Origin: Nocardioides scoriae
GTDB lineage: Bacteria > Actinomycetota > Actinomycetes > Propionibacteriales > Nocardioidaceae
Length of the DNA: 64,000 nt
Reading direction: 5' to 3'
Assembly: GCF_900104965.1 (NCBI RefSeq)
Contig: NZ_LT629757.1
Coordinates: 2,728,001-2,792,000, forward strand
Part shown: piece by piece, positions 24,499 to 33,791 of the stretch
How positions within the stretch are numbered: the first letter of the stretch is position 1
Layout of the letters: each line of letters opens with the position of its first letter
Notes under the pieces: model-generated
The model's input: only the letters and a program-made list of their open reading frames with translations
Database searches by the model: none
Told to the model about the DNA's origin: nothing
Translations under genes and position numbers: made by a program

Positions 24499-25365
24499 TC
24501 AAACGCCGCGATCCCCGTCGAACCGGAAGGCGTCGGCGGGGTAGACCCCCAGGATCTTCACGTCGGTGGTGAAGAACGCCAGCTCCTCGAGCGCCCGCTC
24601 CAGCGGCAGGTCGAGGGGATGCCCGTCGACCTCGGCGAGGAACTGGGTGGCGCCGGTGAACTGCCCGTCGACCATGTAGCTCTCGAGCTTGGTCATGTTG
24701 ACGCCGTTGGTGGCGAAGCCGCCGAGCGCCTTGTAGAGCGCGGCCGGCAGGTTGCGCACGTTGAAGATGAAGCTGGTCACGACCGGGCCGCCGCCCCGGG
24801 GCGCCTCGACGAGGTCGCGGGAGAGCACCACGAAGCGGGTGGTGTTGTGGTCCTCGTCCTCGACGTCGTCCTGCAGGATCCGCAGGCCGTAGGTGTCGGC
24901 GGCCAGCGGCGGCGAGATCGCGCCCTGGGTGAGGTCGCCGGCCTCGGCCACCTCGCGCGCCGCTCCCGCGGTGTCGCCGGAGATGACCGGGCGCAGGCCG
25001 TGCTCGCGGATCACCTTGCGGCACTGCCCGAGCGCGTGGACGTGGCTGTGCACGGTCTCCAGCGACTCCAGGGTGGCGCCCGGCAGCGCCATCAGCGCGA
25101 ACCGGATGCGCAGGAAGTGCTCGCCCACGATGTGCAGCGACGAGGTCGGCAGGAAGTGGTGGATGTCGGCGACCCGGCCGGCGATCGAGTTGTCGATCGG
25201 GATCATGGCCAGCTCGGCGTCGCCGCCCTCGACGACCGCGAAGACGTCCTCGAACGACGCGCACGGCACCGGCTCCCAGTCGGGGTAGGCCTGCTTGCAC
25301 ACGATGTGGGAGTTGGCGCCCGGCTCGCCCTGGTAGGCGATCCGACGGCGCGGCGAGTCGGTCAC
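24499..25365 (-). CDS. pheA: Prephenate dehydratase
   Basis: A 288-residue monofunctional prephenate dehydratase of phenylalanine biosynthesis. The catalytic domain (residues 1-185) includes 'AYQGEPGANSH', 'IPIDNSIAGRV' and 'DHNTTRFVVL' with the essential Thr-Arg-Phe. The C-terminal ACT domain (about 195-275) mediates phenylalanine feedback but carries 'LESYMVDG' where most actinobacterial enzymes have an ESRP motif, a variant I associate with alphaproteobacterial enzymes. GTG start at 25365; a weak GAAACT -10-like hexamer lies 7 bases upstream. Confidence 0.92.
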   Translation of the reverse strand: MTDSPRRRIAYQGEPGANSHIVCKQAYPDWEPVPCASFEDVFAVVEGGDAELAMIPIDNSIAGRVADIHHFLPTSSLHIVGEHFLRIRFALMALPGATLESLETVHSHVHALGQCRKVIREHGLRPVISGDTAGAAREVAEAGDLTQGAISPPLAADTYGLRILQDDVEDEDHNTTRFVVLSRDLVEAPRGGGPVVTSFIFNVRNLPAALYKALGGFATNGVNMTKLESYMVDGQFTGATQFLAEVDGHPLDLPLERALEELAFFTTDVKILGVYPADAFRFDGDRGV

Positions 25366-25445
25366 GGGGCCGAGTTTCCCACGGCCGGGTCGCGGGCCCC
25401 GCGCGTCGTCACCCCGCGAGAACGGCCGCTCTCTAGGCTCGGCGC

Positions 25446-25844
25446 GTGACGACCACCCTCGCTGTTCTGGCCCTCCTGGTCGCCCTCGCCGCGCTCGCCG
25501 TGGCGCTCACCGGCCGGCGCACGGCACCGCGGAGCGCCGCCGAGACCCCGAGCGACCTGCCCGAGGACGCCCGCGCGCTGCGCCAGGAGGTGGCCGCGCT
25601 CAAGGCCGAGTCGGGGCAGTCGCTGCGCCACCTCTCCGTCGTGCGGTACGACGCGTTCACCGACACCGGCGGCCAGCTCTCCTGGTCGCTGGCCCTGCTC
25701 GACGACGGCGGCAGCGGCGTGGTGGTCACCTCGATCCAGGGCCGCAACGAGTCGCGCACCTACGCCAAGAACGTCGACTCGTGGACCTCCGAGACCCAGC
25801 TGTCTCCCGAGGAGGAGGACGCGATCTCCCACGCCCGTCCCTGA
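25446..25844 (+). CDS. DUF4446-family membrane-anchored protein
   Basis: A 132-residue protein with an N-terminal transmembrane helix ('TTLAVLALLVALAALAVALTG'), a short coiled linker ('DARALRQEVAALKAE') and the DUF4446 domain ('LSVVRYDAFTDTGGQLSWSLALLDDGGSGVVVTSIQGRNESRTYAK'). Function unknown; the neighbourhood pheA-DUF4446-serS recurs in actinobacteria. GTG start at 25446, 6 bases after TAGGCT (25434-25439), so leaderless. Confidence 0.88.
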   Translation: MTTTLAVLALLVALAALAVALTGRRTAPRSAAETPSDLPEDARALRQEVAALKAESGQSLRHLSVVRYDAFTDTGGQLSWSLALLDDGGSGVVVTSIQGRNESRTYAKNVDSWTSETQLSPEEEDAISHARP

Positions 25845-25862
25845 GGGGGCGCCCCTGCCCGC

Positions 25863-27461
25863 TCAGCGGGGGACGCGCACCAGCAGCCGACCGTGCACGC
25901 AGCGGGCGATGATCTCGCGGCCCGGGGCGATCAGGTCGCCGTCGAGCTGGCGCGGGGCGTCGGTGTTGGCCCGGACCACGACCTCGCGGCCGGTCATCCG
26001 GGTGATCAGCTCGTCGGTGCGCCCGCTGCGGGTCAGCACCCGCGCGGCCAGCGGGACCCAGGACAGGAAGCGGCGGGGGTAGAGCAGCACCACGTCGAGC
26101 TGGCCGTCGTCGATGACGGCGTCGGGGATCAGCGGCATGCCGCCCTGGAGCAGTCCGACGTTGCCCACCACCAGGGTGCGGGCGCGGTGCCGGGTGAACG
26201 GCGCGCCGTCGACGGAGACCTCCACCCGGATCGCGGGGAACATCAGCGACTTCAGCGCCGAGAGCACGTAGGCCAGCCAGCCCACCTTGGCCTTGATGTC
26301 CTCGTTGACGCCCTCCATGATCGCGGCGTCGAACCCCATCCCGGCCATCACCAGGAAGGTGGCGTCCTCCATCTTGTCGCCGCTGACCTCGACCATGTCG
26401 ATGGCCCGGTCCTGGCCGTTGAGGGCCACGTCGACCGCCGAGCGCAGGTAGAGCGGGACCGCGAGGTTGCGGGCGAGCAGGTTGCCGGTGCCGGCGGGCA
26501 CGATCCCGACGGGGATCCCGGTGCCCGCGAGCTCCTCGCAGACGGCGCGGACGGTGCCGTCGCCACCGACCGCCACCACCACGTCGCAGCCGCTGACCGC
26601 GGCCTCGTGGGCCATGCCGTAGCCGGTGTCCTCGACGCTGGTCTGCCACCACGCCACGCCACCGGTGAAGCCCGACTCGGCCGCCATCGACTCCACCAGC
26701 GCCTCGAACTGGCCGACGTCGTCGACCTTGATCGGGTTGAGGATCACGGCCAGCTTCTTGCGCTGGGCGGGCAGCGGGTCGGGCAGGGCGGGCGCGAGCG
26801 AGGCGGCCTGGGCGATGGTCCGCGGCGTCGGGTCGTACGCCGCCAGCCACAGCAGCACGATCGCGGTCGAGAGCAGGTAGCCCGCGACCACGTCGGAGAG
26901 GTTGTGCACGCCCAGGAAGATCCGGTCCGCGCCGACCAGCAGGGTGACCGCGACGGCGAGCCCGGTCACCGCCCGGCGCACGCCGCGACGGCGGACCAGC
27001 AGGTGGGTCAGCACGATCGCCACCCCGGCCGCGCCCGCCGTGCCGGTCGCGTGGCCGGAGGGGAAGGAGTAGCTGGACAGCGTCACCAGCGGGTCCTCCC
27101 ACACCGGGCGCTCGCGGCCGACGAGGTTCTTCAGTCCCCAGGTGGCCAGCGCGACGGTGGCCATCACGCCGACCGTCCACCCCGCGGCGCGGCGGTAGGA
27201 CTTGGCGAACAGCGCCACCGCCGTCACGACCGTCGCCACCGTCAGCGGGACGGTCGCGAAGGCGATGCTCACGGCGCGCCAGAACCAGTAGACGGACTCG
27301 TGGCGCGCGGTGAACGACTCCGGCCACGAGCCGAAGTCGGTGTCGAGCTCGGGCAGCGGGGACCACGGCGTCGAGACCAGGACGGCCAGGAGCGCGAACC
27401 CGGCCAGGCAGGCGACGGCGAGGACGATCCGGCGGGAGCGCAGCTCCGCGTGCTCGGTCAC
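25863..27461 (-). CDS. Fusion of PAP2 phosphatase and diacylglycerol/sphingoid lipid kinase
   Basis: A 532-residue membrane protein. Residues about 1-220 hold six hydrophobic segments and a complete PAP2 acid-phosphatase signature ('KNLVGRERP', 'SYSFPSGHATG', 'RIFLGVHNLSDVVAG'). Residues about 240-530 are a DagK-type lipid kinase catalytic domain ('AVILNPIKVDDV', 'VVAVGGDGTVRAVCEELAGTGIPVGIVPAGTGNLLARN', 'GMGFDAAIM'). One chain could dephosphorylate a lipid phosphate outside and phosphorylate a lipid inside. GTG at 27461 is preferred because GAGGAG lies 10 bases upstream; an in-frame TTG at 27518 is less likely. Confidence 0.88.
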   Translation of the reverse strand: MTEHAELRSRRIVLAVACLAGFALLAVLVSTPWSPLPELDTDFGSWPESFTARHESVYWFWRAVSIAFATVPLTVATVVTAVALFAKSYRRAAGWTVGVMATVALATWGLKNLVGRERPVWEDPLVTLSSYSFPSGHATGTAGAAGVAIVLTHLLVRRRGVRRAVTGLAVAVTLLVGADRIFLGVHNLSDVVAGYLLSTAIVLLWLAAYDPTPRTIAQAASLAPALPDPLPAQRKKLAVILNPIKVDDVGQFEALVESMAAESGFTGGVAWWQTSVEDTGYGMAHEAAVSGCDVVVAVGGDGTVRAVCEELAGTGIPVGIVPAGTGNLLARNLAVPLYLRSAVDVALNGQDRAIDMVEVSGDKMEDATFLVMAGMGFDAAIMEGVNEDIKAKVGWLAYVLSALKSLMFPAIRVEVSVDGAPFTRHRARTLVVGNVGLLQGGMPLIPDAVIDDGQLDVVLLYPRRFLSWVPLAARVLTRSGRTDELITRMTGREVVVRANTDAPRQLDGDLIAPGREIIARCVHGRLLVRVPR

Positions 27462-27550
27462 TGGTGGGGCGCTCCTCGTCCTCGTCCGGACCTGCGGGTC
27501 GGTCCGGAGCAGCCGCAAGCATGACAGGCAGCCGTCACCGCGGGAGCACC

Positions 27551-28555
27551 TCAGTCGGCGTCGGGGTGCCGTTCGAGGACCACCACGCGGCTCATCGGCG
27601 CCACCTCGGGGTCGGGACCCAGCAGGTCGGCCACGACCTCGACCGAGGCCACGACCGAGCCGCGGGCCAGCGGCGCGTCCACCACCTGCACGTCGCGGAC
27701 CCGCCCCTCGTCGCCGTCGGTCCCCGCGGCCACGACGTCGAGCACCTCCTCCTCGGCGATGCCGAGGGTCTCGCGGTCGACCGCGTCGACCAGCACCACC
27801 CGCGAGCCGCGCCCGGAGACCCAGCGGTGGTCCAGCAGGTCGCGGCGCACGTCGTGGCGTGCGGCAGCGACCAGCGCGTGGTGGTCGTGGAGCGCGGCCA
27901 GGAGCAGGCTGCCCCGCGGGACCTCGACGGGCGCGACGGGCGCGTCCGGCAGCGCGACGACCGCGGGGTCACCCGGCACCGGGTGGCCGCGCAGCGCCAG
28001 CAGGCCGACCAGCTCGGCCACCACCGCCGCGGCGTCCCGCTGACCGGTGACCCCCCGGCCCCAGTGGGCGTGGACCAGCCCGGCCCGGCGGTAGCGCCGC
28101 GCCAGGGCCTCGAGCTGCCCGTCCGGCACCCCGGTGGCGGCGGCCCGGTCGCCGAGGACCAGCGTCTCGAGCCGGGCCCGGAAGGCCTCCAGGCCGGTCG
28201 TGCGCCGCGCCACGTGCAGCGCGTCGGTGGCCCCCGCCTCGAGCGTGAGCCGCGACAGCCACGCCAGCAGCAGCTGGTCGCTCCCGGCCCGCAGCTGCAC
28301 CAGCTCGTCGCGCCAGTCGCGGCGCAGCGTCTCGTGCCACGCCCGGCGGCGGCCACCCGGACCGGCGGCCCCGTCGAGCGGGTCGAGCTGCACGACGTAC
28401 GTCCCCGCGGCGCGGTCCGCACGCAGCTGCTCGCGCAGCCGGGGCCGGCCCTCCACCTCCACGCCGGCCACGAGCACCAGGTCGGGCGTGCGGGCGGACC
28501 ACGGGTGGGCGGACGGGTCGCGCGGCTGGTCGGGCACGCCCACATCCAAGCCCAT
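27551..28555 (-). CDS. Hypothetical protein divergent from serS
   Basis: A 334-residue protein rich in Ala, Leu, Arg and Asp with strong GC-type codon bias and no transmembrane segment. It begins with a Pro/Asp-rich tail, then a mixed alpha/beta region ('[40 protein letters not shown]'), a long helical middle and a C-terminal beta-rich part ('[28 protein letters not shown]'). I do not recognise the family. ATG at 28555 is the first start outside the serS promoter. Real gene likely, function unknown. Confidence 0.6.
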   Translation of the reverse strand: MGLDVGVPDQPRDPSAHPWSARTPDLVLVAGVEVEGRPRLREQLRADRAAGTYVVQLDPLDGAAGPGGRRRAWHETLRRDWRDELVQLRAGSDQLLLAWLSRLTLEAGATDALHVARRTTGLEAFRARLETLVLGDRAAATGVPDGQLEALARRYRRAGLVHAHWGRGVTGQRDAAAVVAELVGLLALRGHPVPGDPAVVALPDAPVAPVEVPRGSLLLAALHDHHALVAAARHDVRRDLLDHRWVSGRGSRVVLVDAVDRETLGIAEEEVLDVVAAGTDGDEGRVRDVQVVDAPLARGSVVASVEVVADLLGPDPEVAPMSRVVVLERHPDAD

Positions 28556-28612
28556 CAAGACCTCCGTCCACAGCGCGCGGGCCACGGTGCGGGCGGGCGC
28601 GGGCGCGGCGAC

Positions 28613-28618
28613 TATCCT
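28613..28618 (+). promoter_or_regulatory. serS -10 box (leaderless promoter)
   Basis: TATCCT with 7 bases to the serS GTG at 28626. Transcription would start at or next to the start codon, so the message has no 5' leader and no ribosome-binding site. This also rules out a T-box or other leader control of serS here. Confidence 0.7.
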
Positions 28619-28625
28619 CGCGAGC

Positions 28626-29936
28626 GTGATCGACCCACGCCTGCTTCGCGACGACCCCGACCGGATCCGTGCCGCCCAGGACAAGCGAGGCCTCTCCTCC
28701 GACGTCGTGGACCGGGCCCTGGCGGCCGACACCTCGCGGCGCACGGCGATCGCGGAGTTCGAGCGCCAGCGTGCCGAGCAGAAGCAGCTCGGCAAGCTGA
28801 TCCCGAAGGCGCAGGGCGACGAGAAGGCCGACCTCCTGGCCCGCACCAAGACCCTGGCCGCGGGCGTCAAGAGCGCCGAGGCCGACCAGGCCGCCGCCGA
28901 GCAGGAGTGGCGCGAGGCGCTGCTGGCCATCCCCAACCCCGCCGCCGACGAGGCGCCCGCGGGCGGGGAGGACGACTACGTCGTGCTCTCCGAGCACGGC
29001 ACCAAGCGCGACTTCGAGGCCGAGGGCTTCACGCCGCGCGACCACGTCGACCTGGGCCGGATCCTCGGCGCCATCGACATCGAGCGCGGCGCCAAGGTGT
29101 CCGGCTCGCGGTTCTACTACCTGACCGGCGTCGGTGCCGACCTCGAGCTCGCCCTGGTCAACATGGCGATGGACCAGGCCCGCGCGGCCGGCTTCACCCC
29201 GATGATCCCGCCGGCGCTGGTCCGGCCGCGGGCCATGGAGGGCACCGGGTTCCTCGGCCAGGCGGCCGACGACGTCTACCGGATCGAGGGCCAGGACACC
29301 TACCTCGTGGGCACCTCGGAGGTGCCGCTCGCGGCGTACCACTCCGACGAGATCCTCGACGCGGCCACCCTGCCGCGCCGCTACGTCGCGTTCAGCCCGT
29401 GCTTCCGCAAGGAGGCCGGCTCGCACGGCAAGGACACCCGCGGCATCTTCCGGGTGCACTGGTTCGACAAGGTCGAGATGTTCACCTACACCACCCTCGA
29501 GGACGCCGCCGCCGAGCACGAGCGGCTGCTCGGGTGGGAGCAGGAGTGGCTCGACAAGCTCGAGCTCGCCTACCGCGTCATCGACGTCGCCGCGGGCGAC
29601 CTGGGGCTCTCGGCGCAGCGCAAGTTCGACTGCGAGGCGTGGATCCCGACCCAGGGCCGCTACCGCGAGCTCACCTCGACCTCCAACTGCACCGACTTCC
29701 AGACCCGCCGCCTCGACATCCGCGGCCGCTTCCCCGCGGCCGAGGGCGCCGACGGGCAGGGCGAGGTCGCCCCGATCGCGACCCTCAACGGCACCCTGAC
29801 CGCGATCCCCCGCACCATCGTGGCGCTGCTCGAGACCCACCAGCAGGCCGACGGCTCGGTGCGCGTGCCGGCGGCGCTGCAGCCCTACCTCCAGGGCCGC
29901 ACGGTCATCGAGCCCGTCGCCCCGATCGGCGGCTGA
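28626..29936 (+). CDS. serS: Seryl-tRNA synthetase
   Basis: A 436-residue class II synthetase charging tRNA-Ser. It has the N-terminal long antiparallel coiled coil that grips the variable arm (about residues 25-105), motif 2 around '[34 protein letters not shown]', the serine-binding '[13 protein letters not shown]' and motif 3 '[16 protein letters not shown]'. Its substrates, two tRNA-Ser genes with long variable arms, lie 6-8 kb downstream. GTG start chosen from the TATCCT -10 box 7 bases upstream. It heads a four-gene run with HAD-GNAT-HAD genes. Confidence 0.96.
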   Translation: MIDPRLLRDDPDRIRAAQDKRGLSSDVVDRALAADTSRRTAIAEFERQRAEQKQLGKLIPKAQGDEKADLLARTKTLAAGVKSAEADQAAAEQEWREALLAIPNPAADEAPAGGEDDYVVLSEHGTKRDFEAEGFTPRDHVDLGRILGAIDIERGAKVSGSRFYYLTGVGADLELALVNMAMDQARAAGFTPMIPPALVRPRAMEGTGFLGQAADDVYRIEGQDTYLVGTSEVPLAAYHSDEILDAATLPRRYVAFSPCFRKEAGSHGKDTRGIFRVHWFDKVEMFTYTTLEDAAAEHERLLGWEQEWLDKLELAYRVIDVAAGDLGLSAQRKFDCEAWIPTQGRYRELTSTSNCTDFQTRRLDIRGRFPAAEGADGQGEVAPIATLNGTLTAIPRTIVALLETHQQADGSVRVPAALQPYLQGRTVIEPVAPIGG

Positions 29937-29938
29937 GG

Positions 29939-30781
29939 GTGGTCGACCCCGTCCCCCACGACTGGCAGCCGAAGCTGGTCGCGCTCGACATCGACGGCAC
30001 CCTCCTCAAGTGGGTCGAGGGCACCGGCCAGCACTACGAGCAGATCTCGGCGCCGGTCCACGACGCCATCCAGCGGGCCGTCGACGCCGGCGCCCACGTG
30101 GTGCTCTCGAGCGGGCGCTCGCCGCACGGCATGACCGGCATCGCCGACCTGCTCGACCTGCCCCGCGAGGGCGCCGACCGGCTCTGGGTCGTGGCCTCCA
30201 ACGGCGCGGTGGTGTTCCGCTACCCCCCGCTGGAGATCCTCCACGAGGAGACCTTCGACGCCAGCGCCGCGGTCGCCGCCGTGCTGCGCGAGCACCCCGA
30301 GGCGCTGGTCGCCGTCGAGGAGCGCGGCGTCGGCTACAAGGTCAACCGGCCCTTCCCGGAGGGCGAGCTGTCCGGCGACATGATCGAGACCTCCATCGAC
30401 GACATCGTCGGCGAGCCCGTCAGCCGCGTCATCATCCGCGACCCCTCGGCCTCGGTCGACGACTTCGTCGCCCTGGGACGCCGGCTCGGGCTGCACGGCA
30501 CCGACTACGTCGTCGGCTGGACCGCCTGGCTCGACCTGCAGCCGATCGGCGTCTCCAAGGCGTCCGGGCTCGACCACGTGTGCCGCCACCTCGACCTGAC
30601 CTCCGACGACGTCCTCGCCATCGGCGACGGCCGCAACGACATCGAGATGCTGCGCTGGGCCCGCCGCGGCGTGGCCATGGGCCAGGCCGTGCCCGAGGTC
30701 CACGAGGCCGCCGACGCGACGACCGAGAGCGTCCACGACGAGGGCGTGGCCGTCGAGCTCGCCCGCTACTTCGGCTCGTGA
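29939..30781 (+). CDS. Cof-type HAD-superfamily phosphatase
   Basis: A 280-residue HAD hydrolase with the catalytic 'LVALDIDGTLL' (nucleophile Asp and general acid Asp), motif II 'VVLSSGRSPH', a type-IIB cap, motif III Lys in 'VSKASGLDHV' and motif IV 'AIGDGRNDIEML'. Such enzymes dephosphorylate sugar phosphates or nucleotides; the substrate is unknown. GTG at 29939 begins two bases after the serS stop, and its end overlaps the next gene by 4 bases, so this is operon-internal. Confidence 0.88.
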   Translation: MVDPVPHDWQPKLVALDIDGTLLKWVEGTGQHYEQISAPVHDAIQRAVDAGAHVVLSSGRSPHGMTGIADLLDLPREGADRLWVVASNGAVVFRYPPLEILHEETFDASAAVAAVLREHPEALVAVEERGVGYKVNRPFPEGELSGDMIETSIDDIVGEPVSRVIIRDPSASVDDFVALGRRLGLHGTDYVVGWTAWLDLQPIGVSKASGLDHVCRHLDLTSDDVLAIGDGRNDIEMLRWARRGVAMGQAVPEVHEAADATTESVHDEGVAVELARYFGS

Positions 30782-31332
30782 GCCCCCTGCCGGGCCCCGA
30801 TCAGCCCGCCACCGGGCTGCCCGCCCCCGGGCTGCCCGACGTGGTCGCCACCTCGCGGCTGCGACTGCCGCTGGTGAGCCCCGAGGACGCCGAGGGCATG
30901 CTCGCCGGCAGGCGCCGGGTCTCCTGGCACCCCGACTACCCCTCGCGTGCCGACCAGGACGCCGCGGCGATGGTCCGGCGCACGGCCCCCGAGGGCGACG
31001 CCTGCTGGGGGATGCGCCACCTGGTGCGCGCCGGCGACGGCACCACGGTCGGCTCCATCGGCTTCTTCGGGCCGCCCGAGCCCGCCGACGACGAGGTGCC
31101 CGAGGTGGAGGTCCGCTTCGGCCTGGTCCCGGACGCCCGCGGTCACGGCGCGGCGACCGAGGCGCTCTCGGCACTGCTCGCCCAGACCGACCGGCTCGGC
31201 ACCCGCGTCCGCGCCGGGGTCGCCCCCACCGACGCGCGCGCCCTCAAGGTGCTCGCCCGCTGCGGCTTCACCCAGCTGCGGGGCGCCGGCCTGGAGGGCG
31301 AGCTGGTCATGGTCCGGCCGCTGCCCGCATGA
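30778..31332 (+). CDS. GNAT-family N-acetyltransferase
   Basis: A 184-residue acetyltransferase of the RimJ/RimL-like branch: 'TSRLRLPLVSPEDAEGML', 'TTVGSIGFFGPP', the acetyl-CoA-binding 'FGLVPDARGHGAATEALSALL' and the C-terminal 'NxxALKVLARCGF'-like segment (here 'TDARALKVLARCGFTQL'). Its acceptor is unknown. GTG start overlaps the preceding HAD gene (GTGA) and its stop overlaps the next ATG (ATGA), indicating tight translational coupling. Confidence 0.85.
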   Translation: MSPLPGPDQPATGLPAPGLPDVVATSRLRLPLVSPEDAEGMLAGRRRVSWHPDYPSRADQDAAAMVRRTAPEGDACWGMRHLVRAGDGTTVGSIGFFGPPEPADDEVPEVEVRFGLVPDARGHGAATEALSALLAQTDRLGTRVRAGVAPTDARALKVLARCGFTQLRGAGLEGELVMVRPLPA

Positions 31333-32144
31333 CCGCGGCCCGCGACGCGCTGCCGGACGGCACCCGCCTGGTCGCCACCGACCTCGACGGCACCCTGCTG
31401 CGCAGCGACGGCACCCTGTCCGAGCGCACGGTCGCGGCGCTGGCCCGGGCCCACGACGAGGGCCTCGACGTCGTCTTCGTGACCGGTCGTCCGCTGCGCT
31501 GGGCCGCCCAGGTCTTCGACCACGTCGGCGGCCACGGCCTGGCGATCGTGGCCAACGGCGCCCTGCTGTGGGACGTCGACGGCGACCGCGCCCAGCTGGT
31601 CCGCGGCATGGCGCCCGACGTCGCGGTCGAGGTCGCCCGCACGATCCGCGACCAGGTGCCCGAGGTCGCCTTCGCGCTGGAGACCGTCGACGGCTTCGCC
31701 CTGGAGCACCGGTTCCTGCCCCGTCACCCGCTGGCCGTCGACGCCCGTCGCGGCGAGCTCGACGACATCGCCGACGCCGAGGTGCTCAAGCTGCTGGTGC
31801 GCCACGAGGGCGTCACCGCCGAGGACTACGCCGCCCGCGTGGTGGAGGCCGTCGGCGACGCCGCCGTCGTCACGTGGTCCAGCAGCGACTCGCTGCTGGA
31901 GATCAGCGCGCCCGGGGTCACCAAGGCCTCCACGCTGGAGCGGCTCTGCGCGACCCGCGGCCTCGGCGCCGAGCACGTCGTCGCCTTCGGCGACATGCCC
32001 AACGACCTGGCCATGCTGCGCTGGGCCGGCGTCGGCTACGCCATGGCCAACGCCCACCCCAGCGTCCTCGACGCAGCCGACCGCACCACGCTGAGCAACG
32101 ACGAGGACGGCGTGGCCGTCGTCGTCGAGCAGCTGCTCGGCTAG
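31329..32144 (+). CDS. Second Cof-type HAD-superfamily phosphatase
   Basis: A 271-residue HAD hydrolase with 'LVATDLDGTLLRSDG', 'VFVTGRPLRW', 'VTKASTLERL' and 'AFGDMPNDLAMLRWAG', i.e. all four motifs and a IIB cap. It is a different subfamily member from the one two genes upstream. ATG overlaps the GNAT stop by 4 bases. Its 3' end overlaps the convergent bpa gene by 4 bases, so no separate terminator exists between them. Confidence 0.88.
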   Translation: MTAARDALPDGTRLVATDLDGTLLRSDGTLSERTVAALARAHDEGLDVVFVTGRPLRWAAQVFDHVGGHGLAIVANGALLWDVDGDRAQLVRGMAPDVAVEVARTIRDQVPEVAFALETVDGFALEHRFLPRHPLAVDARRGELDDIADAEVLKLLVRHEGVTAEDYAARVVEAVGDAAVVTWSSSDSLLEISAPGVTKASTLERLCATRGLGAEHVVAFGDMPNDLAMLRWAGVGYAMANAHPSVLDAADRTTLSNDEDGVAVVVEQLLG

Positions 32145-32746
32145 AGGTACATCCCGCCGCGGTTGCCGTGGGAGCCGTCGTCCTCCTCGGCGCCGGGCTG
32201 GCCCGGCTGGCCGGGGGCCTGGCCGGGGACCGCGCCGGGCGGCAGCGCACGGCGCATCTGCTCGAGCTGGCCGCGAGCGGCCATCTGCTGGGCGTAGATC
32301 GCGGTCTGGATGCCGTGGAAGAGGCCCTCGAGCCAGCCCACGAGCTGGGCCTGGGCGATCCGCAGCTCCGACTCGCTCGGGGTGCCGCCCTCGAAGGGCT
32401 GGATCAGCCGGTCGAGCTCCTCGTCGAGCTCGGGGGCCAGGCCGTCCTTGAGCTCCTCGATCGAGGTGTGGACCACCGTGGCCAGGCGCTTGCGGCCGGC
32501 CTCGTCGATCGGCGCGGCCTTCACCTCCTCGAGCAGCTGCTGGACCATGCGCCCGATGCGCATCACCTTGGCGGGCTGCTCGACCAGGTCGGTGAGGTTG
32601 CGCTCGCCGCCCTCCTCGTCGTCCACCGGAGCGGGCACGGCGACCGGCTGGCCGTCCGGCCCGATCACCATGACGTGCTCGGCGCCGGGATGACCGGCCT
32701 GCCCGGCTCCGGGCTGCAGCGGGGACTCGTGGTCGTGGTTCGACAT
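32141..32746 (-). CDS. bpa: Bacterial proteasome activator Bpa
   Basis: A 201-residue helical protein of the Bpa family (DUF2587). It forms a ring that opens the 20S proteasome without ATP. The helical core spans about residues 48-165 ('LTDLVEQPAKVMRIGRMVQQLLEEVKAAPIDEAGRKRL...LVGWLEGLFHGIQTAIYAQQM'), followed by a flexible Pro/Gly tail. The extreme C-terminus 'GGMYL' corresponds to the proteasome-docking motif (GQYL in mycobacteria), with Tyr penultimate. This implies that the organism has a 20S proteasome. ATG at 32746 is 7 bases after TAGGGT (32759-32754), leaderless. Confidence 0.9.
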   Translation of the reverse strand: MSNHDHESPLQPGAGQAGHPGAEHVMVIGPDGQPVAVPAPVDDEEGGERNLTDLVEQPAKVMRIGRMVQQLLEEVKAAPIDEAGRKRLATVVHTSIEELKDGLAPELDEELDRLIQPFEGGTPSESELRIAQAQLVGWLEGLFHGIQTAIYAQQMAARGQLEQMRRALPPGAVPGQAPGQPGQPGAEEDDGSHGNRGGMYL

Positions 32747-32756
32747 GCGCTCGACC

Positions 32757-33731
32757 CTACCGAGCGACCGTGATGACGATCTTGCCGCTGTGGGTGCCGG
32801 ACTCCATGAGGGCGTGGGCGCGGCTCGCCTCCTCCAGCGGGACGGTCTCGTGCACGGTGGTGCGGATCCTGCCCTCGGCCACCAGCGGCCACACGTGCTC
32901 GACGACGGCCGCGCAGATCGCGGCCTTCTCCTCGGTCGGTCGGGCCCGCAGCGAGGTGGCGATGACCGCGCCCCGCTTGGACAGCAGCTTGCCCAGGTCG
33001 AGCTCGCCCTTGGTGCCGCCCTGCATGCCGATGACGACCAGGCGGCCCTCGGTCGCCAGCGCGGTGACGTTGCGGTCGAGGTACTTGGCGCCCATGTTGT
33101 CGAGGATCACGTCGACCCCGCCCTCGGCCCGGGCGACCTCGACGAAGTCCTCCTCGCGGTAGTCGATGCCGCGGTCGGCCCCCAGCGACTCGCAGAACGC
33201 GACCTTCTCGGGCGAGCCGGCGGTGGCCAGCACCCGGGCGCCCAGCGCCTTGGCCAGCTGGATCGCCACGTTGCCGATCCCACCCGCCCCGCCGTGCACC
33301 AGCAGGGTCTCCTCGGGCTGCAGGCCGGCCACCATGAACACGTTGGACCACACCGTGCAGGCCACCTCGGGGATCGCCGCCGCGGTCACGAGGTCCACGC
33401 CCGACGGCACCGGCATCACCTGGCCGGCGGGGACGGCCACCTGCTCGGCGTACCCCCCGGCGGCGAGGAGCGCGCACACCTCGTCACCGACCGCGAAGCC
33501 CTCGACGCCGGCGCCCACCTGGCTGATCCGGCCCGAGCACTCCAGGCCCAGCACGTCGCTGGCACCCTGCGGCGGCGGGTAGAAGCCCTGGCGCTGCATC
33601 GTGTCGGCACGGTTGACCGCGCTCGCCACGACCTCGATGACGACCTCGCCGGGACCCGCCTCGGGGTCGGGCAGGTCGGCGACGACGAGGGCGTCAGGCC
33701 CTCCGGGCTCCGGGGCGATGACGGCACGCAT
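32757..33731 (-). CDS. NADPH:quinone reductase-type zinc-independent oxidoreductase
   Basis: A 324-residue medium-chain dehydrogenase/reductase of the quinone-oxidoreductase branch. It has the GroES-like N-terminal domain ('NRADTMQRQGFYPPPQGASDVLGLECSG') and a Rossmann domain with 'VHGGAGGIGNVAIQLAKALGARV', typical of NADPH binding; zinc-ligand cysteines of alcohol dehydrogenases are lacking. It reduces quinones or alpha,beta-unsaturated carbonyls; precise substrate unknown. ATG at 33731 follows TAGGGT (33743-33738) by 6 bases (leaderless). The bpa gene starts 10 bases after its stop but has its own promoter box. Confidence 0.88.
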   Translation of the reverse strand: MRAVIAPEPGGPDALVVADLPDPEAGPGEVVIEVVASAVNRADTMQRQGFYPPPQGASDVLGLECSGRISQVGAGVEGFAVGDEVCALLAAGGYAEQVAVPAGQVMPVPSGVDLVTAAAIPEVACTVWSNVFMVAGLQPEETLLVHGGAGGIGNVAIQLAKALGARVLATAGSPEKVAFCESLGADRGIDYREEDFVEVARAEGGVDVILDNMGAKYLDRNVTALATEGRLVVIGMQGGTKGELDLGKLLSKRGAVIATSLRARPTEEKAAICAAVVEHVWPLVAEGRIRTTVHETVPLEEASRAHALMESGTHSGKIVITVAR

Positions 33732-33791
33732 GACGCCACCCTAGGACCCGGCCGAGCGGCCGGCCCGGTCCTGGTCGGCCGTCCCCGTCGG

